NCBI RefSeq assembly: GCF_042646425.1 | Contig: NZ_JBHRTR010000054.1 | Span: forward strand, 434,001-498,000 | Length of the DNA stretch: 64,000 nt | Direction of reading: 5' to 3' | DNA from: Marinibaculum pumilum | GTDB taxonomy: Bacteria > Pseudomonadota > Alphaproteobacteria > Ferrovibrionales > Ferrovibrionaceae | Shown here: positions 1 to 10,272 of the stretch, piece after piece | Layout of the letters: each line of letters starts with the position of its first letter | How positions within the stretch are numbered: the stretch's first letter is position 1 | Program-made: the position numbers and the translations under genes | Notes under the pieces: model-generated | What the model was told of the DNA's origin: nothing | The model's input: the letters and a program-made list of their open reading frames with translations, nothing else | Databases searched by the model: none

Positions 1-315
1 TTCACCAAGGAGGTGCTGTTCACCGCCCGCCAGTTCACCGCCCAGGAGGCCGCCGCGATGGGCCTGGTCAACCGCGCCGTCGCGCCGGAGGCGCTGGACG
101 ATACGGTGGCGGAGATGGCGGCCCGCATCGCGGAGAACGCGCCGCTGACGATCAAGGCGGTGGCCACCGCCGTCGACGACCTGCTGCGCGACCCCAGCCA
201 GCGCGACCGCGCCGCGGTGGACAGGCTGGTCTCCGAATGCTTCGCCAGCCAGGACTTCCAGGAGGGCCGCACCGCCTTCCTGGAGAAGCGCAAGCCGAAG
301 TTCCGGGGGGTGTAA
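1..315 (+). CDS. Enoyl-CoA hydratase/isomerase family protein, C-terminal part
   Basis: The reading frame is open from the first base of the window, so the N-terminal part, including the crotonase oxyanion-hole and catalytic regions, lies outside. About 104 residues remain. They match the crotonase C-terminal helical region: an EAAAMGLVNR segment, then a helix with PLTIKAVATAV, and an ending in EGRTAFLEKRKPKFRGV. The EG...AFLEKR.P.F tail is characteristic of enoyl-CoA hydratases. The family hydrates trans-2-enoyl-CoA or catalyses related acyl-CoA reactions in the cytoplasm. Which subfamily this is cannot be told from the tail alone. Confidence 0.85.
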   Translation, partial: FTKEVLFTARQFTAQEAAAMGLVNRAVAPEALDDTVAEMAARIAENAPLTIKAVATAVDDLLRDPSQRDRAAVDRLVSECFASQDFQEGRTAFLEKRKPKFRGV

Positions 316-640
316 GCGGCACGCAGAGCGGGCCGCTCAGCAGCACCGCTGCCTTCTGCTGCAGGATCCCATCCTTCAGTCGGACCAGCACGCGGCGCGA
401 GAAGCACCTCGCCCACATTTTGGCCGACCGGCCCCACGGATCGGGCCGCCATCGCTGGGGCCGCCATGTCGACGCATGATGCCCGCGGCGTTACCCTCGA
501 CGTCAGCCCGCAGCATCGTTTTCGCCGGATCGTCGGCGGCGCGGCATGTGGACGGGACGATCGCGCCTGTGCAGATGCGGACGGCCCCCATGCTGGTCGG
601 GCGGAAGCGTCACTATCGGCTCATGTCGGGGAGGAACGCG
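316..640. other. Intergenic stretch without a recognised gene
   Basis: These 325 bases separate the hydratase tail from the secreted decarboxylase-like gene. Reading frames open here on both strands do not resemble known proteins and look like GC-driven shadows. The Shine-Dalgarno-like GGGGAGGA for the next gene is at its right end. I see no convincing terminator or promoter. Confidence 0.5.
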
Positions 641-2068
641 ATGAACCGGACCGTCAAATGGGGCATGATCGCGGCATTGGGGCTTTGTTCGACCTTCGCC
701 GCCCTGCCGGCGGGAGCGGAGACATGTCCGCCGGTCGAGCGGCAGCCGATCACCAGGACCCTGATGGAACTCGTCCAGAGCGACGAGGCTGTCCGCCAGG
801 ACCTGACCGCCTCGCTCGCCTCGGCACGACGGATCAATGACGATCCGGCGACCAACCCGGTCGACTCGCTGGAGGCGTACTACGACCTCATCGATGCCCT
901 CGTCACCTACGACCCCAGGAACATCCCGACCGGCCCGCAGCGCGGCGCCGGCATGCATGCCGGCATGGACGGGGCGAACTATTGCAACTGGAACATCCTG
1001 GATCTGATTTCCTACACCTATTTCCTGGTGGACCGGCAGCTGACCACGGACCCACGGGGCCAGATCCAGTTCCAGAACGACGCATTCTCGCGCTGGCTTC
1101 GCGGCGTGACCGAGTCCTGGGGCGCCTATCTCGAAACGCCCGCCTCGGCCCAATATCTGCCGGAGTTCACCGGCGATCCGAATTTCGGCGACTGGTACTG
1201 CCCGCCGGAGGGCGGCTACGCCACCTTCCAGGACTTCTTCACCCGGGAGCTGTGCGCGGATACCTTTCCCAACGCCTCCCGGCCGGTCGCCGGCCGCACC
1301 GATCCGCGCACAGTGGTTGCGATCGGCGACAGCACGCCCGCCGGAACCTGGCCGATCAGCGACCGCGGTCATCTGGTGACCAGCTATGACGGCATTGCCC
1401 AGAACGGGATGGTGATCAAGGGCCAGCTCTACAGTTCGATTCCCGAGTTCATCGCCGGCAGGCCGGGCGAGCGCGTGCTGGAGAGCTTCGGCAGCATCGA
1501 CACGGACCTGTTTCATGGCGGCACCTTCACCCACCAGTTCCTGAACGTGAACAACTATCACCGTCTCCACCTCCCGGTGAGCGGCAAGCTGGTCTATATG
1601 CGGCACTTCCAGTCTGGCGTCCGGCTGAAGTCGGGCTGGGTCTCGCCCGAGGCGAGCCCGACCGGTGACGGCTTCTACGACCCGATGGACACACCGGACT
1701 GGCAGTTCGGCCAGACCCGGCTGGTGCTCGGCATAGAAACCGAGCGGTACGGCACGGTCATCGCTGCGCCCATGGGAATGGCGCAGGTATCGGCCATCAG
1801 GCTGCGCGACTGGGTGAAGGAAGGCGCCGCGGCAGAGAAGGGCTGGGAGTTTGCGAACTTCGCCTTCGGCGGATCCGACTTTGTGATCATCTTCCAGGAC
1901 AAGGCTGGATTCCGGCTGACCGCCGCCACGGAGCCGGCAGTGCCGCCGGGCAGCGGCGTCACCTACAAGCTGATCCTGCAGGGCCGGAAATATGGCTGTA
2001 TCGGCGGCGGGACCGATTGCGACGGTGCGTTGACGGAACCCAAGCCCTATCCAGGGCATCGCCGGTAG
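641..2068 (+). CDS. Secreted phosphatidylserine decarboxylase-like protein
   Basis: This 475-residue protein has an N-terminal signal peptide (MNRTVKWGMIAALGL then a hydrophobic core and an AGA/E cleavage site). Its C-terminal half carries phosphatidylserine decarboxylase family hallmarks: NVNNYHRLHLPVSG, where the YHR.H.P..G motif holds the family histidine, and FGGSDFVIIF near residues 409-418. The Gly-Ser pair there corresponds to the self-cleavage site that generates the pyruvoyl cofactor. The start at 641 has GGGGAGGA a few bases upstream; an in-frame ATG at 623 and the longer upstream frame lack this support. The usual bacterial enzyme is membrane-bound, acts on the cytoplasmic side and has no secretion signal, so an exported relative that may decarboxylate another substrate is unusual. 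It stands alone with no obvious operon partner. The family call is firm and the substrate is unknown. Confidence 0.8.
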   Translation: MNRTVKWGMIAALGLCSTFAALPAGAETCPPVERQPITRTLMELVQSDEAVRQDLTASLASARRINDDPATNPVDSLEAYYDLIDALVTYDPRNIPTGPQRGAGMHAGMDGANYCNWNILDLISYTYFLVDRQLTTDPRGQIQFQNDAFSRWLRGVTESWGAYLETPASAQYLPEFTGDPNFGDWYCPPEGGYATFQDFFTRELCADTFPNASRPVAGRTDPRTVVAIGDSTPAGTWPISDRGHLVTSYDGIAQNGMVIKGQLYSSIPEFIAGRPGERVLESFGSIDTDLFHGGTFTHQFLNVNNYHRLHLPVSGKLVYMRHFQSGVRLKSGWVSPEASPTGDGFYDPMDTPDWQFGQTRLVLGIETERYGTVIAAPMGMAQVSAIRLRDWVKEGAAAEKGWEFANFAFGGSDFVIIFQDKAGFRLTAATEPAVPPGSGVTYKLILQGRKYGCIGGGTDCDGALTEPKPYPGHRR

Positions 2069-2241
2069 TACCGGCGCGCAGCGGCGCTGGTCCCCAGGCG
2101 CCTGCACGGCCGCGGCCCCTCCGCTGCCCGCATCATGATCTCGGGAATGCGGCCAGTTGGCCGTGAGCGATCGGTCCGCAGGGCAGGCTGGCCGCTGCGA
2201 GTGCGGCTGCCTCCGCTTCCTCCCTTCGCCGCCCGTCCCGG

Positions 2242-2548
2242 TCACAAGATGTGCGGCGTCTCCCTCTCGGTCAGCAGTGCGAAGGCCTCGCGGCTCGACA
2301 GCGCGCAGCGCAGGTAGCTGAGCGGCACCGTTTCCGTCAGCAGCACGGCCAGCGCGATCGGCCATTCCACAAGGATCTCGTCGCCGGGATTGCGCCGTCA
2401 GCGATGTTGCGGCCGGAAGCCGCCGGCGGCTCGCCGAAGAGGCGGCACTTCGCGACCAGCTCGTCGAAGATGGCATGGGGCCCACAGGGATCGTGGCGTC
2501 CTGCCACGCTGCCCGGTCGTTGGCGGGCGCCTGCATTGCCGCCATCCG
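2242..2548 (-). pseudogene. Relic of a luciferase-like flavin-dependent monooxygenase
   Basis: Read on the minus strand, three pieces in different frames match the intact monooxygenase at 12634-13626. Bases 2478-2548 give RMAAMQAPANDRAAWQD, matching WMAATSEPAIDWAAGQG. Bases 2382-2477 give HAIFDELVAKCRLFGEPPA, matching HATFDELAAKRRFYGERLA, after a one-base frameshift. Bases 2242-2346 give LTETVPLSYLRCALSSREAF, matching LKETVPLSYLLCAPLSQESF, and run to a stop codon. About 75 codons between the last two pieces and the entire N-terminal half are missing. It is a clear decayed gene, not an expressed one. The neighbouring 2069-2241 and 2549-2676 hold nothing I recognise. Confidence 0.85.
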
Positions 2549-2676
2549 CAAACGAGCGGTTGCTGACAACGCAGGCCCGCCGGGCTGCCGTCTTTGGGCG
2601 ACGACGGCCTGCGCGGTGAACTTCCTGCGCCGGAGGCCAAGTCGTCTTGACTCCGCGCCGCTTCGCGCCTTACGGT

Positions 2677-2710
2677 TTGCAATAATAATCTGCAACTGAA
2701 ATTTATTGCA
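2677..2710 (+). promoter_or_regulatory. Candidate operator/promoter of the sugar cassette
   Basis: An AT-rich island in otherwise GC-rich DNA contains three regularly spaced half-sites: TTGCA at 2677-2681, TGCAA at 2691-2695 and TTGCA at 2706-2710. The last two form the inverted repeat TGCAACTGAAATTTATTGCA, whose centre AAATTT is itself symmetric. It ends about 50 bases before the binding-protein start. The likely binder is the SorC-type regulator encoded at 6452. A TTGCAA at 2677 with AATTTA 17 bases later could be the promoter. This is pattern evidence only. Confidence 0.5.
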
Positions 2711-2763
2711 GAACAGGCGCGCGAGGGGCTGGAACCCCCGCCGGTCAAGGGAGGAAGGAAACC

Positions 2764-3780
2764 ATGACATCCCTGTGGAAGAAGCTGAGCGTACCCGCCG
2801 CCGCCGCGGTGGCGGCCCTGACGATCGCGCAGGCCCCGGCCTCTGCGGAAAGCAAGTTCGCCTGCGAACCGGGCGACACCTACATCATGAACGTGATGGT
2901 CTCCGCGCACCCCTATTGGGTGCCGGTGTTCGAGGGCTTCAAGCAGGCCGCCTCGGCCATGGGCTGCGAGGTGATCTTCTCCGGCACGCCGGACTACGAC
3001 ATCACCAAGCAGATCGCCTCGTTCGAGCAGGACCTCGTGAAGAAGCCGAAGGGCATCCTGCTGCACCCAATGCAGGCCGACCCGTTCATCGAGCCGATCA
3101 ACCGGGCGGTGGATAGCGGCGTGGCGGTGGTGACCTTTGCCGCCGACAGCCCGAACTCGAAGCGCACCTCCTACATCACCTCCGACAATCTGGCGGAGGC
3201 GAAGTTCGCGGCGGAGGAGATCGCCGAGCAACTCGGCGGCTCCGGCGAATATGCGGTGCTGGAGAATCCGGGCCAGAGCAACCACGACCTGCGGGTGACC
3301 GCCTTCATCGACTATATGAAGACGCATTATCCGGAAATGAAGCTGGTCGGCCGCCAGGCTTCCAACCAGGACGCCAACCGCGCCTACCAGGCCGTCCAGT
3401 CGATGCTGCAGGCGAACCCGAATCTCGGCGCGCTGTGGATCCCGGAGGCCGGCTCGGCCGAGGGCGCGGTCGCCGCGGTGCTGGAGGCGAAGGCCGACGT
3501 CGTCATCATGCATGCCGATGTCACCCCGACGACCCTGGAGCATATCAAGGCCGGCAATGTCCACATGGCGCTGAACCCGAACCAGGGCATGCAGGGCTTC
3601 ATGGGCTTCGTCGCCACCTTCATGGCCGCGCATCCGGACATGATCGATCCGTTCAACGACTATGAGCGGTCCGGCTACAATCCGATGGGCATTCCCTTCA
3701 TCGACAACGGCTTCGCCGTGATCACGAAGGAGAATGCCGAGGATTTCGACCTGAACGCCTATATGGAAGGCCGCAGCTAG
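2764..3780 (+). CDS. Sugar ABC transporter substrate-binding protein
   Basis: This 338-residue periplasmic protein of the ribose/galactose-binding type (Peripla_BP_4) has a clear signal peptide (MTSLWKKLSVPAAAAVAALT, cleaved near ASAES). Characteristic stretches are IMNVMVSAHPYWVPVFEGFK at the start of the first lobe, a QADPFIEPINRAVDSGVAVVT segment, and a second lobe with GALWIPEAGSAEGAVAAVLEA. A strong Shine-Dalgarno GGGAGGAAGGA precedes the ATG. It is the first gene of the cassette and would deliver its ligand to the ATPase and permease encoded just downstream. A perfect GC-rich stem-loop follows the gene and may keep the level of this transcript above that of the downstream genes. The ligand is not evident; the neighbouring enzymes suggest a small sugar, polyol or related carbonyl compound. 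Confidence 0.9.
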   Translation: MTSLWKKLSVPAAAAVAALTIAQAPASAESKFACEPGDTYIMNVMVSAHPYWVPVFEGFKQAASAMGCEVIFSGTPDYDITKQIASFEQDLVKKPKGILLHPMQADPFIEPINRAVDSGVAVVTFAADSPNSKRTSYITSDNLAEAKFAAEEIAEQLGGSGEYAVLENPGQSNHDLRVTAFIDYMKTHYPEMKLVGRQASNQDANRAYQAVQSMLQANPNLGALWIPEAGSAEGAVAAVLEAKADVVIMHADVTPTTLEHIKAGNVHMALNPNQGMQGFMGFVATFMAAHPDMIDPFNDYERSGYNPMGIPFIDNGFAVITKENAEDFDLNAYMEGRS

Positions 3781-3794
3781 GCAGCGGCAGGGTC

Positions 3795-3820
3795 CGCCCG
3801 CCGCCTTCCGGCGGCGGGCG
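3795..3820 (+). other. Intercistronic stem-loop after the binding-protein gene
   Basis: CGCCCGCCGCC at 3795-3805, a TTCC loop and GGCGGCGGGCG at 3810-3820 form a perfect 11-bp stem. No run of T follows, so it is more likely an mRNA-stabilising or attenuating hairpin than a full terminator. Such elements are common between binding-protein and ATPase genes of ABC operons. Confidence 0.6.
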
Positions 3821-3886
3821 CGACCGCCCCGTTCTCCCCCCGGTTCCCCCGCGTTCCCGCACGCCGCCACTGCGAAGACAAGGCTC

Positions 3887-5439
<1,553 letters not shown>

Positions 5440-5443
<4 letters not shown>

Positions 5444-6444
5444 CCGAGTTGCGCCTTCAGGACGCGGGCACGGCCCGCAGCCAGCCGCGGACCGGTGTCG
5501 CGCGGCGGCTCGCCCGCCAGCGGGAGGCAGGCCTCGTCCTCATCCTGGTCCTGCTCTTCGTGGCGATGAGCTTCGCCTCGCCCTATTTCCTGACCTGGGA
5601 AAATATGCGGGCGATGACCATGGCCTTCGCGGTCGAGGGCATCGTCGTCGTCGGCATGACCATCCTGCTGATCTCCGGCGGCATCGACCTGTCGGTCGGC
5701 TCGGTGGTCGCCTTCGCCATGGTGCTGGCAGGCTGGCTGTTCCTCGCCGGCATCGATCCCTGGACCGCCTCCGCGCTCGCCATCCTCGCCTGTGCCGGCA
5801 TCGGGCTGGCGATGGGGCTCTGCGTCACCCGGATCGGCCTGCACCACTTCATCGTCTCGCTGGCCTTCATGGTGATCGCCCGCGGCGCCTGCCTGCTGCT
5901 CACCGGCGGGCGGCCGATCGGGCTCTTCACCCTGCCGCCGGAGTTCAAGTTCATCGGCCAGGGGTCGATCGGCGTGATCCCGTTCGTGATCGTCTTCTTC
6001 GTGATCTTCGTGCTGGCCTTCGACTTCCTGCTGCGGCGCTCCACCGCCTTCCGCAAGGTGTTCTATACCGGCAGCAATCCGAAGGCGGCGGCCTATTCCG
6101 GCATCCGCACCCAGCGGGTAGTCGTCGCGACCACCGTGCTCTGCTCCACCCTGGCCGGCGTGGCGGGGATCATCTACATGGCCCGCTTCGGCTCCGCGCA
6201 GCCGACCTTCGGCGTCGGCATGGAGCTGAACGTGATCGCCGCGGCGGTGATCGGCGGCGCCAGCCTGACCGGCGGCCAGGGCACCATCCTCGGCGCCATC
6301 CTGGGCGCGATCCTCCTGTCGGTGGTCTCCAGCTCGCTCGCCCTGCTGGACGTCTCCGTCTACTGGCAGGACATCATCCGCGGTTCGATCCTGCTCGCCG
6401 CAGTGTCGTTCGACCTCTACCTCCACCGGCGGAAGTCGAGGTGA
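5440..6444 (+). CDS. Sugar ABC transporter permease
   Basis: This 334-residue inner-membrane permease belongs to the RbsC/BPD_transp_2 family and has about eight to ten hydrophobic segments. It contains the family stretch LLISGGIDLSVGSVVAF and, near the C-terminus, AAVIGGASLTGGQGTILGA, both typical of ribose-type permeases. The start is a TTG at 5440 overlapping the ATPase stop (TTGA). It is supported by GGAGGGGGA about nine bases upstream and by the family's usual length; no ATG lies in a suitable place. Only one permease gene is present, so the transporter probably uses a homodimer. Confidence 0.9.
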
Positions 6445-6451
6445 GGGCGCG

Positions 6452-7423
6452 ATGAGGATCGCCAGCGATTTCGGCCGCTACGAATTGGAACGACAGATCT
6501 ACAGCGTGCTGGTGATGCACTTCCAGGAGGGCATCACCCAGGCGGAGATCGCGAAGATCACCGGCCTGTCGCACCCGAAGGTGAACCGGCTGATCAAGCA
6601 GGGCCGCGAGCTGGGGATGGTCGAGATCAGTATCCGCAGCCGCTACCAGGCGCTGTTCGACCTGGAGTCACGGCTGCGCGAGGCGGCCGGGCTGGAGGCG
6701 GTGCGGATCACGCCCACCACCTCCCCCAATGCGGAGACCACCCTGCAGCAGGTCGGTGCGGCGGCCGCAGGGCTGCTGCTGGAACGGCTGCGCGACGGCG
6801 ACACGATCTGCATCACCGGCGGCAAGGGGGTGAGCGCCGTCGTGGCCGGCCTTGCGCCGGATCGCGCCTATGCCGTGGAGGTGGTGCCCCTGACCGGCTG
6901 CGTGCAGGGCAAGCACTATACCGACGTCAACCATGTCGCGACCCAGATGGCCGACAAGCTGGGCGGCTCCGCCTTCCTGATCCATGCACCGCTGTTCGCC
7001 GACAGCGTGGCGGAGAAGGAGATGCTGATGGGGATGAAGTCGGTGACCGAGGCCCTGGACCGGGCCCGCGCGGCACAGGTCGCGGTGCTGGGCATCGGCT
7101 CCATCCTGTCCGGCGATTCCAGCTACTACGACCTGCATCCCGGCAGCCGCGGCAACCGGGCGGAGATCGAGAAGGCGGGCGCGGCGGGGGAGCTGCTGGC
7201 GCATCTCGTCGACCGGGACGGCCGGCCCTGCGACTACCAGCTCAATGCCCGGCTCGTCGCCGTGGCCCCGGACGCGCTCGACGCGATCCCCTTCACCATC
7301 GGCGTCGCATCGGGCGCAAACAAGGTGGAGCCGATCTGCGCCGCCCTGCGCGGCCGCCACGTGAAGGCCATGGTCTGCGACGAAGCGACCGCCCAGGCGG
7401 TCCTCGAGACGCTCGATGGATAG
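6452..7423 (+). CDS. SorC/DeoR-type transcriptional regulator
   Basis: This 323-residue protein has an N-terminal helix-turn-helix (GITQAEIAKITGLSHPKVNR, roughly residues 28-47) followed by a sugar-phosphate-binding SorC domain. That domain contains TICITGGKGVSAVV, a DSVAEKEMLMG segment, AQVAVLGIGSI and IGVASGANKVEPI near the end. This architecture is shared by EryD, LsrR, DeoR and SorC, which usually repress their operons until a phosphorylated substrate binds. It lies between the permease and the enzymes of the cassette, seven bases after the permease, so it is probably autoregulated with the operon. The TGCAA/TTGCA sites at 2677-2710 are the obvious candidate operators. Confidence 0.92.
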   Translation: MRIASDFGRYELERQIYSVLVMHFQEGITQAEIAKITGLSHPKVNRLIKQGRELGMVEISIRSRYQALFDLESRLREAAGLEAVRITPTTSPNAETTLQQVGAAAAGLLLERLRDGDTICITGGKGVSAVVAGLAPDRAYAVEVVPLTGCVQGKHYTDVNHVATQMADKLGGSAFLIHAPLFADSVAEKEMLMGMKSVTEALDRARAAQVAVLGIGSILSGDSSYYDLHPGSRGNRAEIEKAGAAGELLAHLVDRDGRPCDYQLNARLVAVAPDALDAIPFTIGVASGANKVEPICAALRGRHVKAMVCDEATAQAVLETLDG

Positions 7424-7477
7424 GCGCGGCCGCATGGCCGGCACGATACCGGAACCAAGGGAAAGGCGGTGAAACGC

Positions 7478-8461
7478 ATGCAGACACGGGAAATCGGCGG
7501 CTCCGGCATCAAGGCTTCCGCCATCGGACTGGGCACCTGGGCGATCGGCGGCTGGATGTGGGGCGGCACGGACGAGGCGGAATCGATCGCCGCGATCCGG
7601 GCGGGCATCGATGCCGGCGTGACCCTGGTCGACACCGCGCCCGCCTATGGCATGGGCCGGTCGGAGGAGATCGTCGGCAAGGCGATCGCCGGCCGCCGCG
7701 ACGAGGTCGTGCTGGCGACGAAATGCGGCCTGGTCTGGCACACCGACCGCGGCAACCATTTCTTCGACCAGGACGGCCGCCCGGTGCATCGCTATCTGGG
7801 GCCGGACTCCATCGCCCACGAGGTGGAGCAGAGCCTGCGCCGGCTCGGCACGGACCATATCGACCTCTACTTCACCCACTGGCAGGACCCGACCACTCCG
7901 GTTGCGGAGACGATGGGCGCGCTGCAGGACCTGAAGCGGGCGGGCAAGATCCGCGCGATCGGCGCCAGCAACGTGACCGCTGCGGATATCGCCGCCTATG
8001 CCGCCGCCGGCACCCTGGATGCGATCCAGGAGCAGTTCAGCATGGTGCATCGCGATATCGAGGCAGACCTGGTGCCCGCCTGCCGGGAGCGCGGCATTTC
8101 GATCCTCAGCTATTCCTCGCTGGCGCTGGGCCTGCTGACCGGGAAGATCGGGCCGGAGCGCCGTTTCGAGGGCGACGACCTGCGCATCTCCGATCCGCGC
8201 TTCAGCGTGGACAACCGCCGCAAGGTCGCGTCCTTCACGGCCGAGCTGGCGCCCGTGGCGGACGCCCATGGCGCCAGCATCGCCGAGCTGGTGATCGCCT
8301 GGACCCTGCAGCAGCCGGGGATCACCTTCGCGCTCTGCGGCGCGCGCAACGCGGGCCAGGCGGTGGAAAATGCCCGCGCCGGCGCGCTCGTCCTGACGGC
8401 GCACGACCTGGCCGCGATCGACGCGGCCGCCGCCACGCACCTCGCCGGCATCCACGCCTGA
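7478..8461 (+). CDS. Aldo/keto reductase
   Basis: This 327-residue cytoplasmic NAD(P)H-dependent oxidoreductase of the aldo/keto reductase superfamily has the full catalytic tetrad: Asp52 and Tyr57 in DTAPAYGMG, Lys82 in ATKCGL and His134 in YFTHWQD. The start chosen is the ATG at 7478, with AGGCGG about eight bases upstream; a GTG three codons earlier overlaps that Shine-Dalgarno and is less likely. It resembles the general-stress and sugar aldehyde reductase branch. In the cassette it could reduce an aldehyde released by the aldolase or interconvert the substrate with its polyol. Its exact substrate cannot be told from sequence. Confidence 0.92.
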   Translation: MQTREIGGSGIKASAIGLGTWAIGGWMWGGTDEAESIAAIRAGIDAGVTLVDTAPAYGMGRSEEIVGKAIAGRRDEVVLATKCGLVWHTDRGNHFFDQDGRPVHRYLGPDSIAHEVEQSLRRLGTDHIDLYFTHWQDPTTPVAETMGALQDLKRAGKIRAIGASNVTAADIAAYAAAGTLDAIQEQFSMVHRDIEADLVPACRERGISILSYSSLALGLLTGKIGPERRFEGDDLRISDPRFSVDNRRKVASFTAELAPVADAHGASIAELVIAWTLQQPGITFALCGARNAGQAVENARAGALVLTAHDLAAIDAAAATHLAGIHA

Positions 8462-8529
8462 CGGCCCCCCGGGGCCCACGGGACAGGGAAAGGAGAGAAC
8501 GCCGGCAGCCCTGCCGGCGGCAGCGAGCC

Positions 8530-10272
8530 ATGGCCAGGACGCGGGAAGAGATGCTCGCCGCGCTGACGGCGGAACCGAAGGTGCAGGCGCTCGTGGTGGG
8601 CGGCGGCATCAACGGCATTTCCGCGTTCCGTGAGCTGGCGCTGCAGGGGGTCGACGTGCTGCTGGTCGACCGCGGCGATTTCTGCGGTGCCTGCAGTTCC
8701 GCACCGTCGCGGATGATCCATGGCGGGCTGCGCTACCTGGAGAACGGCGAGTTCGCGCTGGTCCGCGAATCCCTGCAGGAACGCGACGCCCTGCTGCGCA
8801 ATGCGCCGCATCTGGTCCGGCCGCTGCCGACCACGGTGCCGATCCAGCGCACCTTCTCCGGCCTGCTCAACGGCCTGACTGGCATGCTGGGCCTGCGCAA
8901 CCGGCCGGCGGAGCGCGGCGCGCTGGCGGTGAAGACCGGCCTCTGGCTGTACGACCGCCTGGCGCGCAGGCGGCGCAGCATGCCACCCCATGTCTTCCGC
9001 GGCCGGGCGGAGACGGCGCGGCTCTGGCCCGACCTGCCGCCGAATATCCGCTGGTCGGCCACCTATCACGATGCCTGGATCAGCCATCCCGAACGGCTGG
9101 GCATCGAACTGCTGCAGGACGCGGCGCAGGCGCATGGCGGCGCCCTGGCGATCAACCACATGGCTGCGCTGGGCCGGGACGGGGCCGGCATCGTCCTGGC
9201 GGACTCCCTGACCGGGTCCTCTCTCACGGTGCAGGCCGACGTCATCGTCAATGCCACCGGCGCGTGGGCGGACGAGACCAACCTGGCCGTCGCCGCGCCG
9301 GGCTCCCGCCCCCGCCCGCTGGTCGGCGGCACCAAGGGCTCGCACCTGATCCTCGACCATCCCGCCCTGCTGCGCGCCCTGAACGGTCATATGATCTATT
9401 TCGAAAATGTCGACGGGCGGGTGTGCATCCTCTTCCCCTACCTGGATCGGGTCCTGCTGGGCTCCACGGACATCCGGGTCGACCGGCCGGTCGCGGTGCG
9501 CTGCGAACCGGAGGAGGTCGCCTATATCCTGAAATCGCTGTCCTACGTCTTTCCCGGCATCGCGGTCGCACCGGAGCAGATCGTCTACCGCTACAGCGGC
9601 GTGCGGCCGCTGGTGCGCAGCGATGCCCGCTTCACCGGCCGCATCTCCCGCGACCATGTGGTGCAGGAGATCCCGGGCAGCCCGCCGATCCTCTGCCTGG
9701 TCGGCGGCAAGTGGACAACCTTCCGCGCCTTCGGCGCCCAGGCCGCCGACCGGGCGCTGGCGCTCCTGGACCGGCCGCGCCGTGTCGCCACCGACGACCT
9801 GCCGATCGGCGGCGGCGCCGGCTATCCGGCCGACGAAGCGGCGGTGGCGGCAATGACCGACGCGCTGGTCGCAGAGTTCGGCGTCGATCCCGCCCGTGCG
9901 ACCCATGTCATCGGCCATTACGGCAGCCATGCCGGCCGCATCCTCGACTTCTGCCGCGACCGACAGGACCGGCCGCTCGCCGGCACCGCCTACAGCCAGG
10001 CCGAACTGCGCTACCTGATCCGGCACGAACATGCCCGCAGCCATGCCGACCTGCTGCAGCGCCGCACCTCGCTGGCGATCACCGGCGCGCTCTCCTCCGC
10101 CGCGATCGCGGAGACGACCGCGATCCTGGCCGAGGAACTGGGCTGGCCGGCGGCAAAGGCGGCGGAAGCGGAGGCCGCGTTCCGCGCCATGCTGGAGCGG
10201 GACCATGGACTGACCGTCGGCCTGCTGGCCGGCCGCGACCGCAACATCACGGGAGACCTGCAATGCGCATAA
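8530..10272 (+). CDS. GlpD/EryB-like FAD-dependent (poly)ol-phosphate dehydrogenase
   Basis: This 580-residue flavoprotein is related to glycerol-3-phosphate dehydrogenase GlpD and to the erythritol-phosphate dehydrogenase EryB. It has an N-terminal FAD Rossmann motif ALVVGGGINGIS (residues 20-31), the family signatures SRMIHGGLRYLENGEF, FPYLDRVLLGSTD and GGKWTTFRAFG, and a C-terminal helical domain. Enzymes of this class oxidise a secondary alcohol of a phosphorylated polyol and pass electrons to quinone at the inner membrane. Here it probably oxidises the product of the FGGY kinase at 11098. The last bases overlap the aldolase start (ATG at 10263). True GlpD is possible, but the sugar-type transporter and the aldolase argue for another polyol phosphate. 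Confidence 0.85.
   Translation: MARTREEMLAALTAEPKVQALVVGGGINGISAFRELALQGVDVLLVDRGDFCGACSSAPSRMIHGGLRYLENGEFALVRESLQERDALLRNAPHLVRPLPTTVPIQRTFSGLLNGLTGMLGLRNRPAERGALAVKTGLWLYDRLARRRRSMPPHVFRGRAETARLWPDLPPNIRWSATYHDAWISHPERLGIELLQDAAQAHGGALAINHMAALGRDGAGIVLADSLTGSSLTVQADVIVNATGAWADETNLAVAAPGSRPRPLVGGTKGSHLILDHPALLRALNGHMIYFENVDGRVCILFPYLDRVLLGSTDIRVDRPVAVRCEPEEVAYILKSLSYVFPGIAVAPEQIVYRYSGVRPLVRSDARFTGRISRDHVVQEIPGSPPILCLVGGKWTTFRAFGAQAADRALALLDRPRRVATDDLPIGGGAGYPADEAAVAAMTDALVAEFGVDPARATHVIGHYGSHAGRILDFCRDRQDRPLAGTAYSQAELRYLIRHEHARSHADLLQRRTSLAITGALSSAAIAETTAILAEELGWPAAKAAEAEAAFRAMLERDHGLTVGLLAGRDRNITGDLQCA

Noticed and set aside
350..420. Minus-strand stretch VLVRLKDGILQQKAAVL that faintly recalls PurS
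   Set aside because: The similarity is short, has no conserved surroundings and no proper start or length.
503..2770. 755-codon minus-strand open frame over the decarboxylase-like gene
   Set aside because: Most of it is antisense to the secreted protein gene. Only its first part includes a piece of the monooxygenase relic, in one of three frames.
8530..10272. Naming the dehydrogenase glpD
   Set aside because: The fold fits, but the ribose-type transporter and the aldolase argue against glycerol. The symbol was left empty.
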